DNA from: B10-G9 sp964627755
GTDB lineage: Bacteria > Chloroflexota > Anaerolineae > Anaerolineales > UBA11858
Length of the DNA: 64,000 nt
Reading direction: 5' to 3'
NCBI GenBank assembly: GCA_964627755.1
Contig: CAZVIH010000013.1
Coordinates: 1-64,000 of the forward strand
The position numbers and the translations under genes were made by a program. Position 1 is the stretch's first letter. Each line of letters begins with the position of its first letter. The notes under the pieces were generated by a model. The model was not told where the DNA came from. It saw only the letters and a program-made list of their open reading frames with translations, and made no database searches. Shown piece after piece: positions 8,420-17,453 of the stretch.

Positions 8420-11400
8420 TTATGGATAACAGGCATCTTTGGTATCCTGATAAAAGACCGGCACCGCGCTGGCGCCGCAGGGTACCAGTTGGGAATTTTC
8501 ATCCGGCTGGGTATGTCCGATCAAGCCATCAGGCATGCTCAAACAGGATACATCCGCTTCGATCTTGATCAGGCCTCCATTGATTAAACATACCCAATCA
8601 AATAATATCCCTCGGTTTCCCCCGATCTCGCCCACATCCTCTATCTCAAGATTGCGGGAATTGAGCTCGAGCATTAAGGAGTGGATGTGCTCCGGGATAT
8701 AGTACTGGTGGGGAGTGAGCGATAGTGGGATGATGATGCTTTCGCCTGGCGCCAGGGGGGGGATAGGCAGAGTTTGGCTGTCAAAGACATTATTCTGGAG
8801 TTTAATGATCGGTACGTCGATACCGAAGTTTTTTGGATAGCCGCTGTTCCCGTCCCGGTAACTGTAGAAATACGGAATGGTTTGTCCAGCGAGCTGGGTG
8901 TTTTCCGCTGTAAAATGGACATTCACTACATAAGCAGCCTGATTATCATATTCATATTGACCGGCAGGTTCCTGGCCTTTGCGGGTGATTTGTACAGATG
9001 CGCGGGCTGGTTCGGCAACTCCTTCTGGCACAGGTTCAGTTTCCACCCCGGGAGGCAGACAGAGGCTGTGTTTCCCCAAAACGTTGGCCCAGCTTTCCCC
9101 CACACATCCGGGCTGGGTACTGTTCTCCGCCACCAGATCGACAACATCCTCCAGCCCTTCCCTGAGTATCTTCTGGCATTCTTCAGGGCAGGGAATTCCG
9201 GCTTCTGCTGCTGCCAGTTCGATGGCATATTCAATGCCTTGATTTTTCAGTTCCGTAAAAGAGGGCAGATTGGGCGGGATGCCGGTGAAATATGCCATCC
9301 CGATCTCAAGCCCCAGTTTCAATCCGGCTTTGCATTCTGAATTGCAGGGAATGCCCAGCCCATTGATGGCGGCGGCAGCCACATCTACAATCCCCGCTTT
9401 GAGGGCATTAAACGCGCTAACAACAGTGTCCCAAAACTCAGTCAAGCCATCCACGAACATCGAGCCCCAATCGCTGAGAACAGAACCCGAATCGGAGGAC
9501 TTGTCGTACGGTGCCGGGCAGACGATCAGGTTGTTCTGGACAGCGTAGTTCAAATCGTCATACATCTGGGTGGCAAGCTGATCGATTAAGGAATCGGGGG
9601 TCATAGGAGGTATTGTGGACCGATAGTATTGCCAGATAGCATCATAATCCAGGCTGGTTATGGACACACATCCCCAGTACCGGGAGTCCATGTTTTTTAT
9701 GGGTACAAAATCTACGATCTCAACCTCATAGATCTCCGGGAGATGATCGACAATCACCGGCTCAATGAAAGACTCCCCTGGTTTTGCCAGGATTTCCACG
9801 GTATTGGAGGGTTTGCCGGCGGGCTGGCTGCTTGCCATGGGTGTGAAGCGGATGTAATACCGGGTTTCAAAAATCGGTCTTTGGGTGGTTATAAAGTTAA
9901 ATTTTGAATACTCGATCCAGGGTTGGGAATATCCCCCGCAAGAAGCCGGTGCGGGCAGGTAATCTGACAAGGATTGATAATCAACCAGGAAAGATCCCTG
10001 CAGTTTACCATCACTGCAGCCTGCTCCAACCAGCCCGTAAGGGTGGGGTGAGAAATCCCCAGAAAAAGGAACTGTGGAAATCTGCCATAAAACTGCAGTT
10101 GTCCCCGGTGCAGTGGTGGACCAGTAGAATTCCCTGACCTGGTCTTCTGCGTCATTGGCCAGCTCTCCATAACTGGATCGGAATCCGCTGGCAGCATCAC
10201 CTGTGCAGCCAGTACCGAGATTACAGACTGTTAATCGAGAATCGTCGATTCTCATGTGGTAGGACCCTAAATTAACCAGAGAACCGCCGCTCCAGCCCCA
10301 GACAACCACATCCGCATAGGAGACAGGGAAACTAAAAGTTGATGTTAATCCTTTGACCACGGCCCTCAGGGAAGTGGGGTATTCAGAGGGTGTGAGGAAC
10401 CCGTCCGGGTTGTGGGGGTAGCGCTGATACCCGGCACTGTTGAAAGAATAATAAAAATAGGCCAGGTCCAGAACTTCCAGATCCTTCTGTTCCAGATCCT
10501 CCGGGGCTGTGTTCTGATTGATCTCAGCACACAGCGGGTCAGAAATCTTGACCATGATCGGAGCGCTGGGTGACTCGCCAGCTCCATTAAAGGCGCTGGC
10601 ATAATAAATAGCTTCTGCTGCCGGAGAAGGGTCCTGATAACTGAATGAGGTTCCCGGATCAGCAGTTCCAAGCTCTGCGATCCTTTCAAAAGCTGAGCTG
10701 CCAGCTTCCGACCGATAAATTAAATACCCCAGTTCGTTATCAGCCTGATCTGTGATAACCAGTTGGACTGAGCAGTCGCTCAGGGAATATGTTAGCCCGG
10801 GAGCCGGAGGGACTGAAGCACTTGAGCTGAACCGCTTACCCAGCCAGAGTTTGAGATCAGTGGTGACCGGTTCAGCGGGGGAGGATGCAGGGCTTATGCC
10901 TTGGGCAGATTCTGGAACCACAGGAAAGGGATTCTCACTAACTGAGAGGGGATAGATGATCTGATTTTCCTGATCTTCGCTGCCATCCCTGGACAGGAGC
11001 CTTAAGCCGGCCGGTGCTGTGACTTTGATCAGGACCGGGTTTGAGGTAATTGTGCTGCCTTGATCGACTGTTGATCTGACCAGGATCCGGGCGTCCTGTT
11101 CAACAGCCGGCGTCCAATAGAAGGTGTGGGTATAATAATGCCTTTCCGGGCCATCAGGCTGCTGGGTCAGGACCAGCTTTCCGTTCACCCAGAGCTCAAA
11201 TGCAGAGATCGGACCTTCGGTTGAAGATGATACAAGGATGGGTATAGAGGCGTCTGCTGGATAACTGCTCTGATCCTCAGGAGAAAGAATGATCAGAGAA
11301 GCACGAGTGTCGTTTTGGGGAAATTGCTCTGGAAGGGAAGGGATATTTGAGATCAGGATCCATGCTCCCAGAGAGATAAAAATGATGATCAGGAGAATAC

Positions 11401-11440
11401 CGCCAACCCAAATCAGGCCCTGCCGCTTTGATGTCTTCAA
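8420..11440 (-). CDS. Large membrane-anchored extracellular protein with FN3/Ig-like domains
   Basis: About 1006 residues. One transmembrane segment at the N-terminus (GLIWVGGILLIIIFISLGAWILI) places the rest outside the cell. An Ig-like domain follows, then a fibronectin III-like domain (YLIYRSEAGSSAFERIAEL to YYASAFNGAGESPSAP). Next come beta-rich Cys-containing regions of unknown family, a middle part with two copies of a GLGIPCNSECK / GIPCPEECQ motif, and a CARDB-like C-terminal part. The TTG at 11440 is chosen because GGGGAGG lies 6 bases upstream. An upstream in-frame TTG at 11476 lacks a ribosome site. A TATAAT at 11482-11487 fits the promoter. Function is unknown, probably adhesion or envelope structure. 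Confidence 0.7.
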   Translation of the reverse strand: MKTSKRQGLIWVGGILLIIIFISLGAWILISNIPSLPEQFPQNDTRASLIILSPEDQSSYPADASIPILVSSSTEGPISAFELWVNGKLVLTQQPDGPERHYYTHTFYWTPAVEQDARILVRSTVDQGSTITSNPVLIKVTAPAGLRLLSRDGSEDQENQIIYPLSVSENPFPVVPESAQGISPASSPAEPVTTDLKLWLGKRFSSSASVPPAPGLTYSLSDCSVQLVITDQADNELGYLIYRSEAGSSAFERIAELGTADPGTSFSYQDPSPAAEAIYYASAFNGAGESPSAPIMVKISDPLCAEINQNTAPEDLEQKDLEVLDLAYFYYSFNSAGYQRYPHNPDGFLTPSEYPTSLRAVVKGLTSTFSFPVSYADVVVWGWSGGSLVNLGSYHMRIDDSRLTVCNLGTGCTGDAASGFRSSYGELANDAEDQVREFYWSTTAPGTTAVLWQISTVPFSGDFSPHPYGLVGAGCSDGKLQGSFLVDYQSLSDYLPAPASCGGYSQPWIEYSKFNFITTQRPIFETRYYIRFTPMASSQPAGKPSNTVEILAKPGESFIEPVIVDHLPEIYEVEIVDFVPIKNMDSRYWGCVSITSLDYDAIWQYYRSTIPPMTPDSLIDQLATQMYDDLNYAVQNNLIVCPAPYDKSSDSGSVLSDWGSMFVDGLTEFWDTVVSAFNALKAGIVDVAAAAINGLGIPCNSECKAGLKLGLEIGMAYFTGIPPNLPSFTELKNQGIEYAIELAAAEAGIPCPEECQKILREGLEDVVDLVAENSTQPGCVGESWANVLGKHSLCLPPGVETEPVPEGVAEPARASVQITRKGQEPAGQYEYDNQAAYVVNVHFTAENTQLAGQTIPYFYSYRDGNSGYPKNFGIDVPIIKLQNNVFDSQTLPIPPLAPGESIIIPLSLTPHQYYIPEHIHSLMLELNSRNLEIEDVGEIGGNRGILFDWVCLINGGLIKIEADVSCLSMPDGLIGHTQPDENSQLVPCGASAVPVFYQDTKDACYP

Positions 11441-11481
11441 TGTTGACCTCCCCACATTATCACTATTTTTGAGCAAGATTA

Positions 11482-11487
11482 ATTATA
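11482..11487 (-). promoter_or_regulatory. -10 box of the large surface protein gene
   Basis: A perfect TATAAT on the minus strand lies about 41 bases before the preferred TTG start, giving a leader of roughly 35 bases that contains the GGGGAGG site. The -35 region is weak. Confidence 0.5.
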
Positions 11488-11573
11488 GTCCAATTGTGAA
11501 CGAATCAATCCTGTCTGGACCGCACAATAGTGATTGCAGGAATGATATTGCTTTGTGGCGATTCTGGTTTTGG

Positions 11574-12638
11574 TCAGCTGGAGGTATGTTCATTGATGTA
11601 ACCCACAGCCCAGACAGCGGCTTCTCTGACCAACGCTTCCTGGTCCCCAAGGGCCTTCTCAAGCGCTGGAAGGGCATCCTCATCCCCACGGTTTCCGAGC
11701 GCAAGAGCGACATTGCGCAGATAGCCCCGGCGTTTGGCTCTTTTAATCGGGCTTCCTTTAAACCGGGCGCTGAATTCTTCCTGGCTCAGCCCCAGCTCCT
11801 GGGTCAGATCAATATCCATTAACTCTTCCCGGGGCTGAAAATCTTCCAGGATGTCAGGGGCTTCCTGCCCCGGTTTATTCCAGGGACAGACGATCTGGCA
11901 GATATCGCAGCCAAAGATCCAGTCGCCCATCCGGGAACGCAGTTTCAAGGGGATCTCATCCCGGTGTTCGATGGTCAGGTAAGAAATGCAGCGATTGGCA
12001 TCCAGGGTATAGGGTTCTTTCAGGGCGCCGGTGGGACAGGTGTCCAGACAGCGGGTGCAGGAGCCGCAGTAGGTTTCAGTGATCGGCGGGTCAGGGATCA
12101 GTTCCAGCCCGAGCAGGATCTCGGAGAGGAAGAAGTAAGAACCGTGTTCACGGTTGATGAGGGTGGTGTTTTTACCAATCCAGCCCAGGCCGGCCCGCAT
12201 GGCCAGCTCTTTTTCAAGCACCGGACCGCTATCCACGTACCAGCGGTTAGGCACCGGGTTGCCGAACCAATCCTCGATGGTTTTCATCAATTCATTCAGG
12301 CGCTTCTCAAGTTCCGCGTGGTAATCCTGATTCAGGGCATAAGAAGCGATGTTGCCGCCCTTAACGTTGCCCCTTGGCGCAGGATAGGGGCAGGCCAGGA
12401 CCAGGATCGTTTGGCATTCAGGCAGGATCTTCAATGGGTCAGAGCGCCTTTCCAGGGAACGTTCAGTATTTATCCAGTCCATGGAAGCGTTGTATCCTGA
12501 ATCCAGCCAAGTTTGAAAGAAGTCCAGGTGATCAGGTGGGTCTGCTGTTGTCACACCCACCAGCGGAAATCCCAGTTCAACGGCTTTGCCTTTGATCTTC
12601 TTTGTCAGTTCACTTTTATCCATTTTTAAGGAACCCAT
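11574..12638 (-). CDS. queG: Epoxyqueuosine reductase
   Basis: A 354-residue cobalamin and iron-sulfur enzyme that reduces epoxyqueuosine to queuosine in tRNA. Two ferredoxin-type clusters are visible, CGSCTRCLDTCPTGAL and CDICQIVCPWN. The catalytic N-terminal region includes RYVDSGPVLEKELAMRAGLGWIGKNT, a QueG hallmark. The C-terminus carries HEAT-like repeats (RNVALALGNRGDEDALPALEKAL), also usual in this family. The start overlaps the end of the upstream propeller gene by 13 bases. An internal ATG at 12623 is an alternative. No other queuosine genes are in the window. Confidence 0.94.
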   Translation of the reverse strand: MGSLKMDKSELTKKIKGKAVELGFPLVGVTTADPPDHLDFFQTWLDSGYNASMDWINTERSLERRSDPLKILPECQTILVLACPYPAPRGNVKGGNIASYALNQDYHAELEKRLNELMKTIEDWFGNPVPNRWYVDSGPVLEKELAMRAGLGWIGKNTTLINREHGSYFFLSEILLGLELIPDPPITETYCGSCTRCLDTCPTGALKEPYTLDANRCISYLTIEHRDEIPLKLRSRMGDWIFGCDICQIVCPWNKPGQEAPDILEDFQPREELMDIDLTQELGLSQEEFSARFKGSPIKRAKRRGYLRNVALALGNRGDEDALPALEKALGDQEALVREAAVWAVGYINEHTSS

Positions 12639-14011
12639 CCTGGCTGGAAGCCGTTGATGATCAGGCGCAAGGGCTCGCCGCCGGTGGTATCGATCAGCCA
12701 GATCTCTGGAGGATCGGATAGAGCCGCCTGGTTGTAGCGCACGTAAGCCAATCGCTTCCCGTCCGGGTGCCAGGCAAATGAGGTGTGTTGATAATCTATA
12801 TCTTCTGATAGTTGAGTGTTTTCTCCACTATTGATGTTCATAACCCACATTTCCCGCCCCGGAGTCCAGAGTGAGGGATCGAGGGATTTATGACTATAAG
12901 CTAAAGTTAGCCCCGTGGGAGCGAAACCAGGATTGAGGTCTTCCGGGTAGCTGCTGCGGGAAAGGTCGAGCAGGGTCTTTTCCTTCAGGTCATAAAGCTG
13001 CAGGTGTCGGGGTGCCAGGGTATCGCTCAGGAACAGGATCTCAGAGCAGACAAAATACCGCCCGTCGGGGGACCAGCTGCCGTCCCCGCCGGTCTCATTG
13101 GGCAGGATTTGGATCTCATCTGTAGCTGGATTCCAAAATTGGTAAGCTTTCAGGGATTGATTGTAATAAGCAAGCCAACCTGAAGGTGACCAGAGGGGCT
13201 TTTCCAGGTATTGGTTATCTTCTCCCAGATCAATTCGGGTCAGGACTTCGATGTCCAATATCTGGACAGTGGGAAGTACCCCGGGTTCCCATGATAAATA
13301 TTCGTAGGCCAGCAGATACCCATCAGAAGAAATCCTGGGAGAGGTGCACAGCCCATCATCACAGACCATAACCTCTCCGGTCATTCCGGTTTGCCGGTTC
13401 AGGACCATGATACGGCTGGTGCCGTCTTCGCCGGATGAGCTGTAATAGATCTGTTCTCCATCAGGGGAGATGGAATAATCCAGGACCCCGTTTTCCTCAT
13501 CCGTCAGTGCCTGGCTTTCCCCGCTGACCGGATTGACCAGGTAGAGGTTGCTGGGTCCATCTGCTGGCCACAAGTAGGTCAGCAGGATCGGGCTGACTTT
13601 CATTTCTGTGTTGAATTTATCCAGAAGGGGCAGGTTGATCCGAGATCGGGCTCCCCGTAAAAGTTGGATGTTGATGGTTTCGCTCGCAGGCCAGGATTTA
13701 TTTGGCGTGAATGTGAGCTGGTTGAGATCCTCATTCCAGCTGAATTCGCCTGGCTGGTAAGGTTCCAGTACGATCTGGTTTTCTACACTCCCTTCATTCA
13801 TGGGTTTTGTGAAGCTGATCATCAGCGGCTGGCGCCCGTGCAGGACGCCTTCCGAGGGCTCCACTCCCTCAACGCGGGGTGCAAGCTGCCAGCTAATCAA
13901 ACCGATGATCAGCAGGAAAACAATGCCCAGAGCCAGCCCGATTTTCCATCTCATGGCCCAATTATAATCGACATCACCTGCTAACTGTTTTTCTCCAACT
14001 GAATCCTGCAA
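12626..14011 (-). CDS. Membrane-anchored Ig-like plus TolB-type beta-propeller protein
   Basis: 461 residues. A short cytoplasmic N-terminus and one transmembrane helix (IGLALGIVFLLIIGLISWQL) lead to an Ig-like domain of the Big_5 type (PSEGVLHGRQPLMISFTKPMNEGSV). A WD40/TolB-like propeller follows, with repeated blades such as GVLDYSISPDGEQIYYSS, DGSWSPDGRYFVCS and SFAWHPDGKRLAYVRY. Such propellers usually mediate protein binding outside the membrane. The gene overlaps queG, so the two are probably co-transcribed, although no functional link is obvious. An alternative ATG lies 19 codons in at 13954. Confidence 0.75.
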   Translation of the reverse strand: MQDSVGEKQLAGDVDYNWAMRWKIGLALGIVFLLIIGLISWQLAPRVEGVEPSEGVLHGRQPLMISFTKPMNEGSVENQIVLEPYQPGEFSWNEDLNQLTFTPNKSWPASETINIQLLRGARSRINLPLLDKFNTEMKVSPILLTYLWPADGPSNLYLVNPVSGESQALTDEENGVLDYSISPDGEQIYYSSSGEDGTSRIMVLNRQTGMTGEVMVCDDGLCTSPRISSDGYLLAYEYLSWEPGVLPTVQILDIEVLTRIDLGEDNQYLEKPLWSPSGWLAYYNQSLKAYQFWNPATDEIQILPNETGGDGSWSPDGRYFVCSEILFLSDTLAPRHLQLYDLKEKTLLDLSRSSYPEDLNPGFAPTGLTLAYSHKSLDPSLWTPGREMWVMNINSGENTQLSEDIDYQHTSFAWHPDGKRLAYVRYNQAALSDPPEIWLIDTTGGEPLRLIINGFQPGWVP

Positions 14012-14072
14012 GGTTGAAAAGAGACTGATTTTACAGCTTTGAGAGGACAGAAAAACGGGGTTTATCTCATGT

Positions 14073-14078
14073 TAGAAT
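14073..14078 (+). promoter_or_regulatory. -10 box adjacent to a start codon
   Basis: TAGAAT ends 7 bases before the ATG at 14086, so transcription would begin at or next to the start codon. No Shine-Dalgarno sequence is present, as expected for a leaderless mRNA. No -35 is apparent. Confidence 0.4.
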
Positions 14079-14085
14079 GATAGCT

Positions 14086-15108
14086 ATGAAACGCTGGCAA
14101 TTCTGGGTTGGGTTGGTTTTAAGCGCTGTATTCCTCTATTTCGCTCTGCGCGGCCTGGGGATCAATGAGATCTGGGAACCTTTAAAATCCGCCCGTTATT
14201 GGTGGCTATTACCCGGCGTGGCAGTTTATTTTGTCGGCGTCTGGATCAGATCCTGGCGCTGGCATTACTTGTTGCGTCCTGTTAAGCCGGTCTCTACAAA
14301 AAAGATGTTCCCGATTGTTGCCATAGGTTATATGGGCAATAATATCTACCCGGCTCGGGCGGGTGAAGTCTTGAGAGCAGTGGTCCTGAAACGCAAGGAA
14401 GGAATCCCCATTTCTGCCTCTCTGGCAACCGTGATTGTAGAACGCATTTTTGATGGCGTTGTCATGCTGGGTTTTGTGTTCCTTAATCTGCCCGAACTCG
14501 CCACCTTGACTGGAACATCCGGTTTTATAGGCAATATCCAAACCCTGACTTTATGGGGATCAGCTGCATTTTTAGGGGCATTGGGTATTTTTATGCTGGC
14601 AGCCATGTTCCCCACCTGGGCTGAAAAAATGATCTCCAGGTTGATAGAGATCTTTCTGCCAGAACGATTCCGGGAAAAAGTCCAGGATCTCATCTTTAAA
14701 TTTTTACACGGCCTGGAGTCTCTGCGTTCTCCCCGGGATGCGGTGATGGTGCTGGTGACTTCGGTTGTGATCTGGCTCCTGGAAACAGGAAAATACTGGT
14801 TTGTGATGCACGCTTTTGATTTTCAGGTCAGCTTTTTTGCTTTGATGTTAATGAACGGTATTGTCAACCTGGCTACCACTATTCCCTCTGCCCCGGGGTA
14901 CGTAGGCACTTTTGATGCCCCAGGTATCGCGGTCCTCTCGGCTTTTGGTGTGGATCAGGGTGTGGCAGCTGGTTATACCCTGGTTTTACATGCCGCATTG
15001 TGGTTCCCTATTACTTTGCTGGGCGCTTATTATATGGTGCGGGAAGGGATCCGCTGGCAGGGGGGTGAAGTGGTGGAACAAGAGGATGCAAACAACGAGG
15101 TGGATTAA
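14086..15108 (+). CDS. Flippase-like membrane protein (lysylphosphatidylglycerol synthase TM region/UPF0104)
   Basis: About 340 residues with eight predicted transmembrane segments and no soluble catalytic domain. It resembles the UPF0104/AglD-like family: WIRSWRWHYLLRP, YMGNNIYPARAGEVLRAVVLKRK, ATVIVERIFDGVVML and NGIVNLATTIPSAPGYVGTFD. The last motif is a family hallmark. Relatives act on lipid-linked sugars or phospholipids, and the exact substrate cannot be told here. The ATG at 14086 is preferred to the in-frame ATG at 14077, which overlaps the -10 box. The gene sits upstream of a response regulator and a FAD oxidoreductase on the same strand. Confidence 0.82.
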   Translation: MKRWQFWVGLVLSAVFLYFALRGLGINEIWEPLKSARYWWLLPGVAVYFVGVWIRSWRWHYLLRPVKPVSTKKMFPIVAIGYMGNNIYPARAGEVLRAVVLKRKEGIPISASLATVIVERIFDGVVMLGFVFLNLPELATLTGTSGFIGNIQTLTLWGSAAFLGALGIFMLAAMFPTWAEKMISRLIEIFLPERFREKVQDLIFKFLHGLESLRSPRDAVMVLVTSVVIWLLETGKYWFVMHAFDFQVSFFALMLMNGIVNLATTIPSAPGYVGTFDAPGIAVLSAFGVDQGVAAGYTLVLHAALWFPITLLGAYYMVREGIRWQGGEVVEQEDANNEVD

Positions 15109-15172
15109 AGCATTATAATAAATGCAAGACATTCTTTGTCTCAAAAAGTGTCTTTTCGAAGGAGTACATTTT

Positions 15173-15817
15173 ATGACTCAGCCTAATAAAAAAACACCCT
15201 ACCGCGTTTTGATCGCTGACGATGTCCTGGAAACGCGCCGGAACACCCGGCTCATGCTGGCTGATAATCCCATGGTGGATATTGTAGCTATAGCTCACAA
15301 CGGCCGCGAGGCAGTTGAACTGGCTAAAAAACACCAGCCTGATATTGCCCTGATGGATATCAATATGCCGGAGATGAATGGTTTTGAAGCTTTCCAGGAA
15401 ATGTATAAGATCTTTCCTACGATGGCCTGTGTCATCATCTCGGCCGAGGATGACAACCAATCCTTCAGGTCGGCCATGAATGTCGGAGCGAGAGAGTATC
15501 TGGTAAAACCGTTTACTGTTTATCAATTGAATAACGCTGTTAAACGAGTGGGTGATATTGTGAAAGCCGAACGCGAAAAAGCAGATGTGGCCAATCGACT
15601 AAAAGAGCAGCGGGCCTCCTATCTGCTGCAGCTGGCAGCTGAATACTCCAAATCCAGACGGACCGACGATGAAGCCGTGGAGGTTTTTGAACAGCTGGCG
15701 GCAAATCCCAAGTGTGAGGTGCGCTGGCTGCGAACTCTGGCCATGTTGTATATCATTCGCCAGGAGTGGATGAAGCTCCAGGTGCTGGCAGGACGCCTGG
15801 CTCGTCAGTTTGGTTAA
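15173..15817 (+). CDS. Response regulator, receiver plus C-terminal helical region
   Basis: 214 residues. A CheY-like receiver at about 8-125 (VLIADD, phospho-acceptor in ALMDINMPEMNG, VIISAEDD, and YLVKPF with the conserved Lys) is followed by a coiled linker. The C-terminal part, about 85 residues, is helical and TPR-like (DDEAVEVFEQLAANPKCEVRWLRTLAMLYIIRQEW). No DNA-binding domain is present, so output is probably by protein contact. The ATG at 15173 has a GAAGGAG site. A TATAAT at 15114-15119 is a likely promoter. An earlier in-frame ATG at 15122 lacks a ribosome site. No histidine kinase is adjacent. Confidence 0.82.
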   Translation: MTQPNKKTPYRVLIADDVLETRRNTRLMLADNPMVDIVAIAHNGREAVELAKKHQPDIALMDINMPEMNGFEAFQEMYKIFPTMACVIISAEDDNQSFRSAMNVGAREYLVKPFTVYQLNNAVKRVGDIVKAEREKADVANRLKEQRASYLLQLAAEYSKSRRTDDEAVEVFEQLAANPKCEVRWLRTLAMLYIIRQEWMKLQVLAGRLARQFG

Positions 15818-15841
15818 TCTTCAATTTCAAAGGAAATCTTA

Positions 15842-17119
15842 ATGAAAACTGCAGTTGTTGGCGCTGGATATGCTGGGTTATCGGCAGCCTACGATTTAGC
15901 GCGCGCTGGACATAACGTTGTCATTTATGAAGCCTCGGACCGGGCGGGCGGGCTGGCCGTGGGTTTTAAGGAACCCCACTGGGACTGGTCAGTAGAAGCT
16001 TATTATCATCACTGGTTCGCCTCTGATAAGCACATGCTTGGTTTGATCGATGAGCTTGGTTTCTCTGAGAAGGTCCGTTTCCCAAGACCTTATACGGTGA
16101 TGATGTATAAAGGGAAATGGTATCCCTTTGATTCTATTCCCCAGGCTTTGATGTACCCGGGGTTAGGTTGGGGCATCAACAAAATCCGGTTCGGTTTGGT
16201 TGGACTATACCTTCGATTAACCAATAACTGGCAGGCGATGGAAAAAACCACCGTAGATGCCTGGATGCGAAAATGGGCTGGCAACAAGGTTTATGAAACC
16301 ATGTGGGAGCCAATGCTGAAGGGAAAATTCGGCTCGCGCTATAAAGATGTCAATATGGCCTGGATGTGGGCCAGGATGCACGCCCGCACCTCGCGCCTGG
16401 GCACTTATGTGGGAGGTTTTCAAGCCTTCACAGATGACTTGGTTAAAGTTTTGAAGGATCTGGGAGTAGAGCTGCGCCTTCAAACCACGGTGAATGAGAT
16501 AAATGAAAAACTGGAGATCACCTCAGATTCCGGCACCGAAAAATATGATCGCATCCTGGTAACTACTTCTCCCGGACTGCTGTCCAGGATAGTGCCAGCT
16601 CTGCCTGGCAGCTACCAATCCGGCTTGAAGGACCTCAAGAGCATGGGAGCGATCGTACTCACCTTGTCGATCACCCATCAACTTTCTACACAAGGTTATT
16701 ATTGGTACAACATCCCCAAGGAACAGGATTATCCTTTCCTGGCTGTGGTGGAACATACCAATTATCTCTCCCCGGAAAATTTCGGCGGGGATCACATTAT
16801 TTACTGCGGCGACTACCGGGATGCGGATCACCGTTATTTTGAGATGGACAAAGAGCAGATCCTGGCAGAGTTCCTGCCCCCGTTAAAAAGGATCAATCCA
16901 GATTTCGATCCAAGCTGGGTTAAAAAATCCTGGCTTTACCGTACAAAGTATGCCCAACCAGTACCGGAGCTGAATCATTCCAGAAGAATCCCGCCCATTC
17001 AAACACCCATCCAGGGATTATATTTTGCCAGTATGAGTCAGGTTTACCCCTGGGACCGGGGAACCAATTTTGCGGTCGAGATAGGACGCCGGGCTGCGGT
17101 GATGATGTTGGAAAGTTAG
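15842..17119 (+). CDS. FAD-dependent amine oxidase/protoporphyrinogen oxidase-like protein
   Basis: 425 residues with an N-terminal dinucleotide-binding motif AVVGAGYAGLSAAYDLARAG and the second FAD motif IYEASDRAGGLA. A C-terminal FAD-contact segment ends the protein (GLYFASMSQVYPWDRGTNFAVEIG). Overall it resembles COG1232 proteins, a group that includes HemY-like and UDP-galactopyranose mutase-like flavoproteins often found with polysaccharide genes. No heme biosynthesis genes are nearby, so a HemY role is unlikely. It follows the response regulator by 24 bases with an AAAGGAAA ribosome site, and a terminator ends the unit. Confidence 0.8.
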   Translation: MKTAVVGAGYAGLSAAYDLARAGHNVVIYEASDRAGGLAVGFKEPHWDWSVEAYYHHWFASDKHMLGLIDELGFSEKVRFPRPYTVMMYKGKWYPFDSIPQALMYPGLGWGINKIRFGLVGLYLRLTNNWQAMEKTTVDAWMRKWAGNKVYETMWEPMLKGKFGSRYKDVNMAWMWARMHARTSRLGTYVGGFQAFTDDLVKVLKDLGVELRLQTTVNEINEKLEITSDSGTEKYDRILVTTSPGLLSRIVPALPGSYQSGLKDLKSMGAIVLTLSITHQLSTQGYYWYNIPKEQDYPFLAVVEHTNYLSPENFGGDHIIYCGDYRDADHRYFEMDKEQILAEFLPPLKRINPDFDPSWVKKSWLYRTKYAQPVPELNHSRRIPPIQTPIQGLYFASMSQVYPWDRGTNFAVEIGRRAAVMMLES

Positions 17120-17142
17120 ACGAACTCATTTAATCAAAGATC

Positions 17143-17183
17143 AGGATACTGTTTTCGGAAGAGAACCGTATCCTTTTGTTTTT
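17143..17183 (+). terminator. Rho-independent terminator
   Basis: A stem (AGGATACTGTTTTC paired with GAGAACCGTATCCT, one mismatch and one G-U, loop GGAA) ends at 17173 and is followed by TTTTGTTTTT. It closes the unit ending with the FAD oxidoreductase. Confidence 0.85.
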
Positions 17184-17453
17184 CCACTGGCTGGTCGGTC
17201 ATTTATAACTTGACTGAAAGCTGAGCCCGGCGGATCGAACTCTAAAACCTCAATATCGAGCACCCCCTTCCAACTCACCTTTTACGACTTACATCATCCG
17301 CCCCGCGGGCTTGCAGTGTGTAACTTCCTCCTATTATTATGAGCTTCTCCACTTAAAAAAAAGCCCGGAATTGAGTATATTAGGGGGACTATTGGTACAG
17401 ATCTCTTTTTTTGGGAGTAACCCCGAATTCTTCCCGACTGCTGGAGTGGTTTT
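17184..17453. other. Intergenic region
   Basis: Together with the terminator this makes a gap of about 330 bases. No open frame with a ribosome site was seen. It must hold the promoter of the cNMP-binding gene. TTGAGT at 17371 followed by TACAGA is the best but weak candidate. A CGACTTAC string near 17285 also occurs near 26345. Confidence 0.4.

Noticed and set aside
8774..9340. Plus-strand open frame of 188 codons inside the large surface protein gene
   Set aside because: It is antisense to a gene with clear domains and has no ribosome site.
11289..11822. Plus-strand open frame of 177 codons across the surface protein and queG junction
   Set aside because: It spans two well-supported minus-strand genes and a minus-strand promoter; no independent signals.
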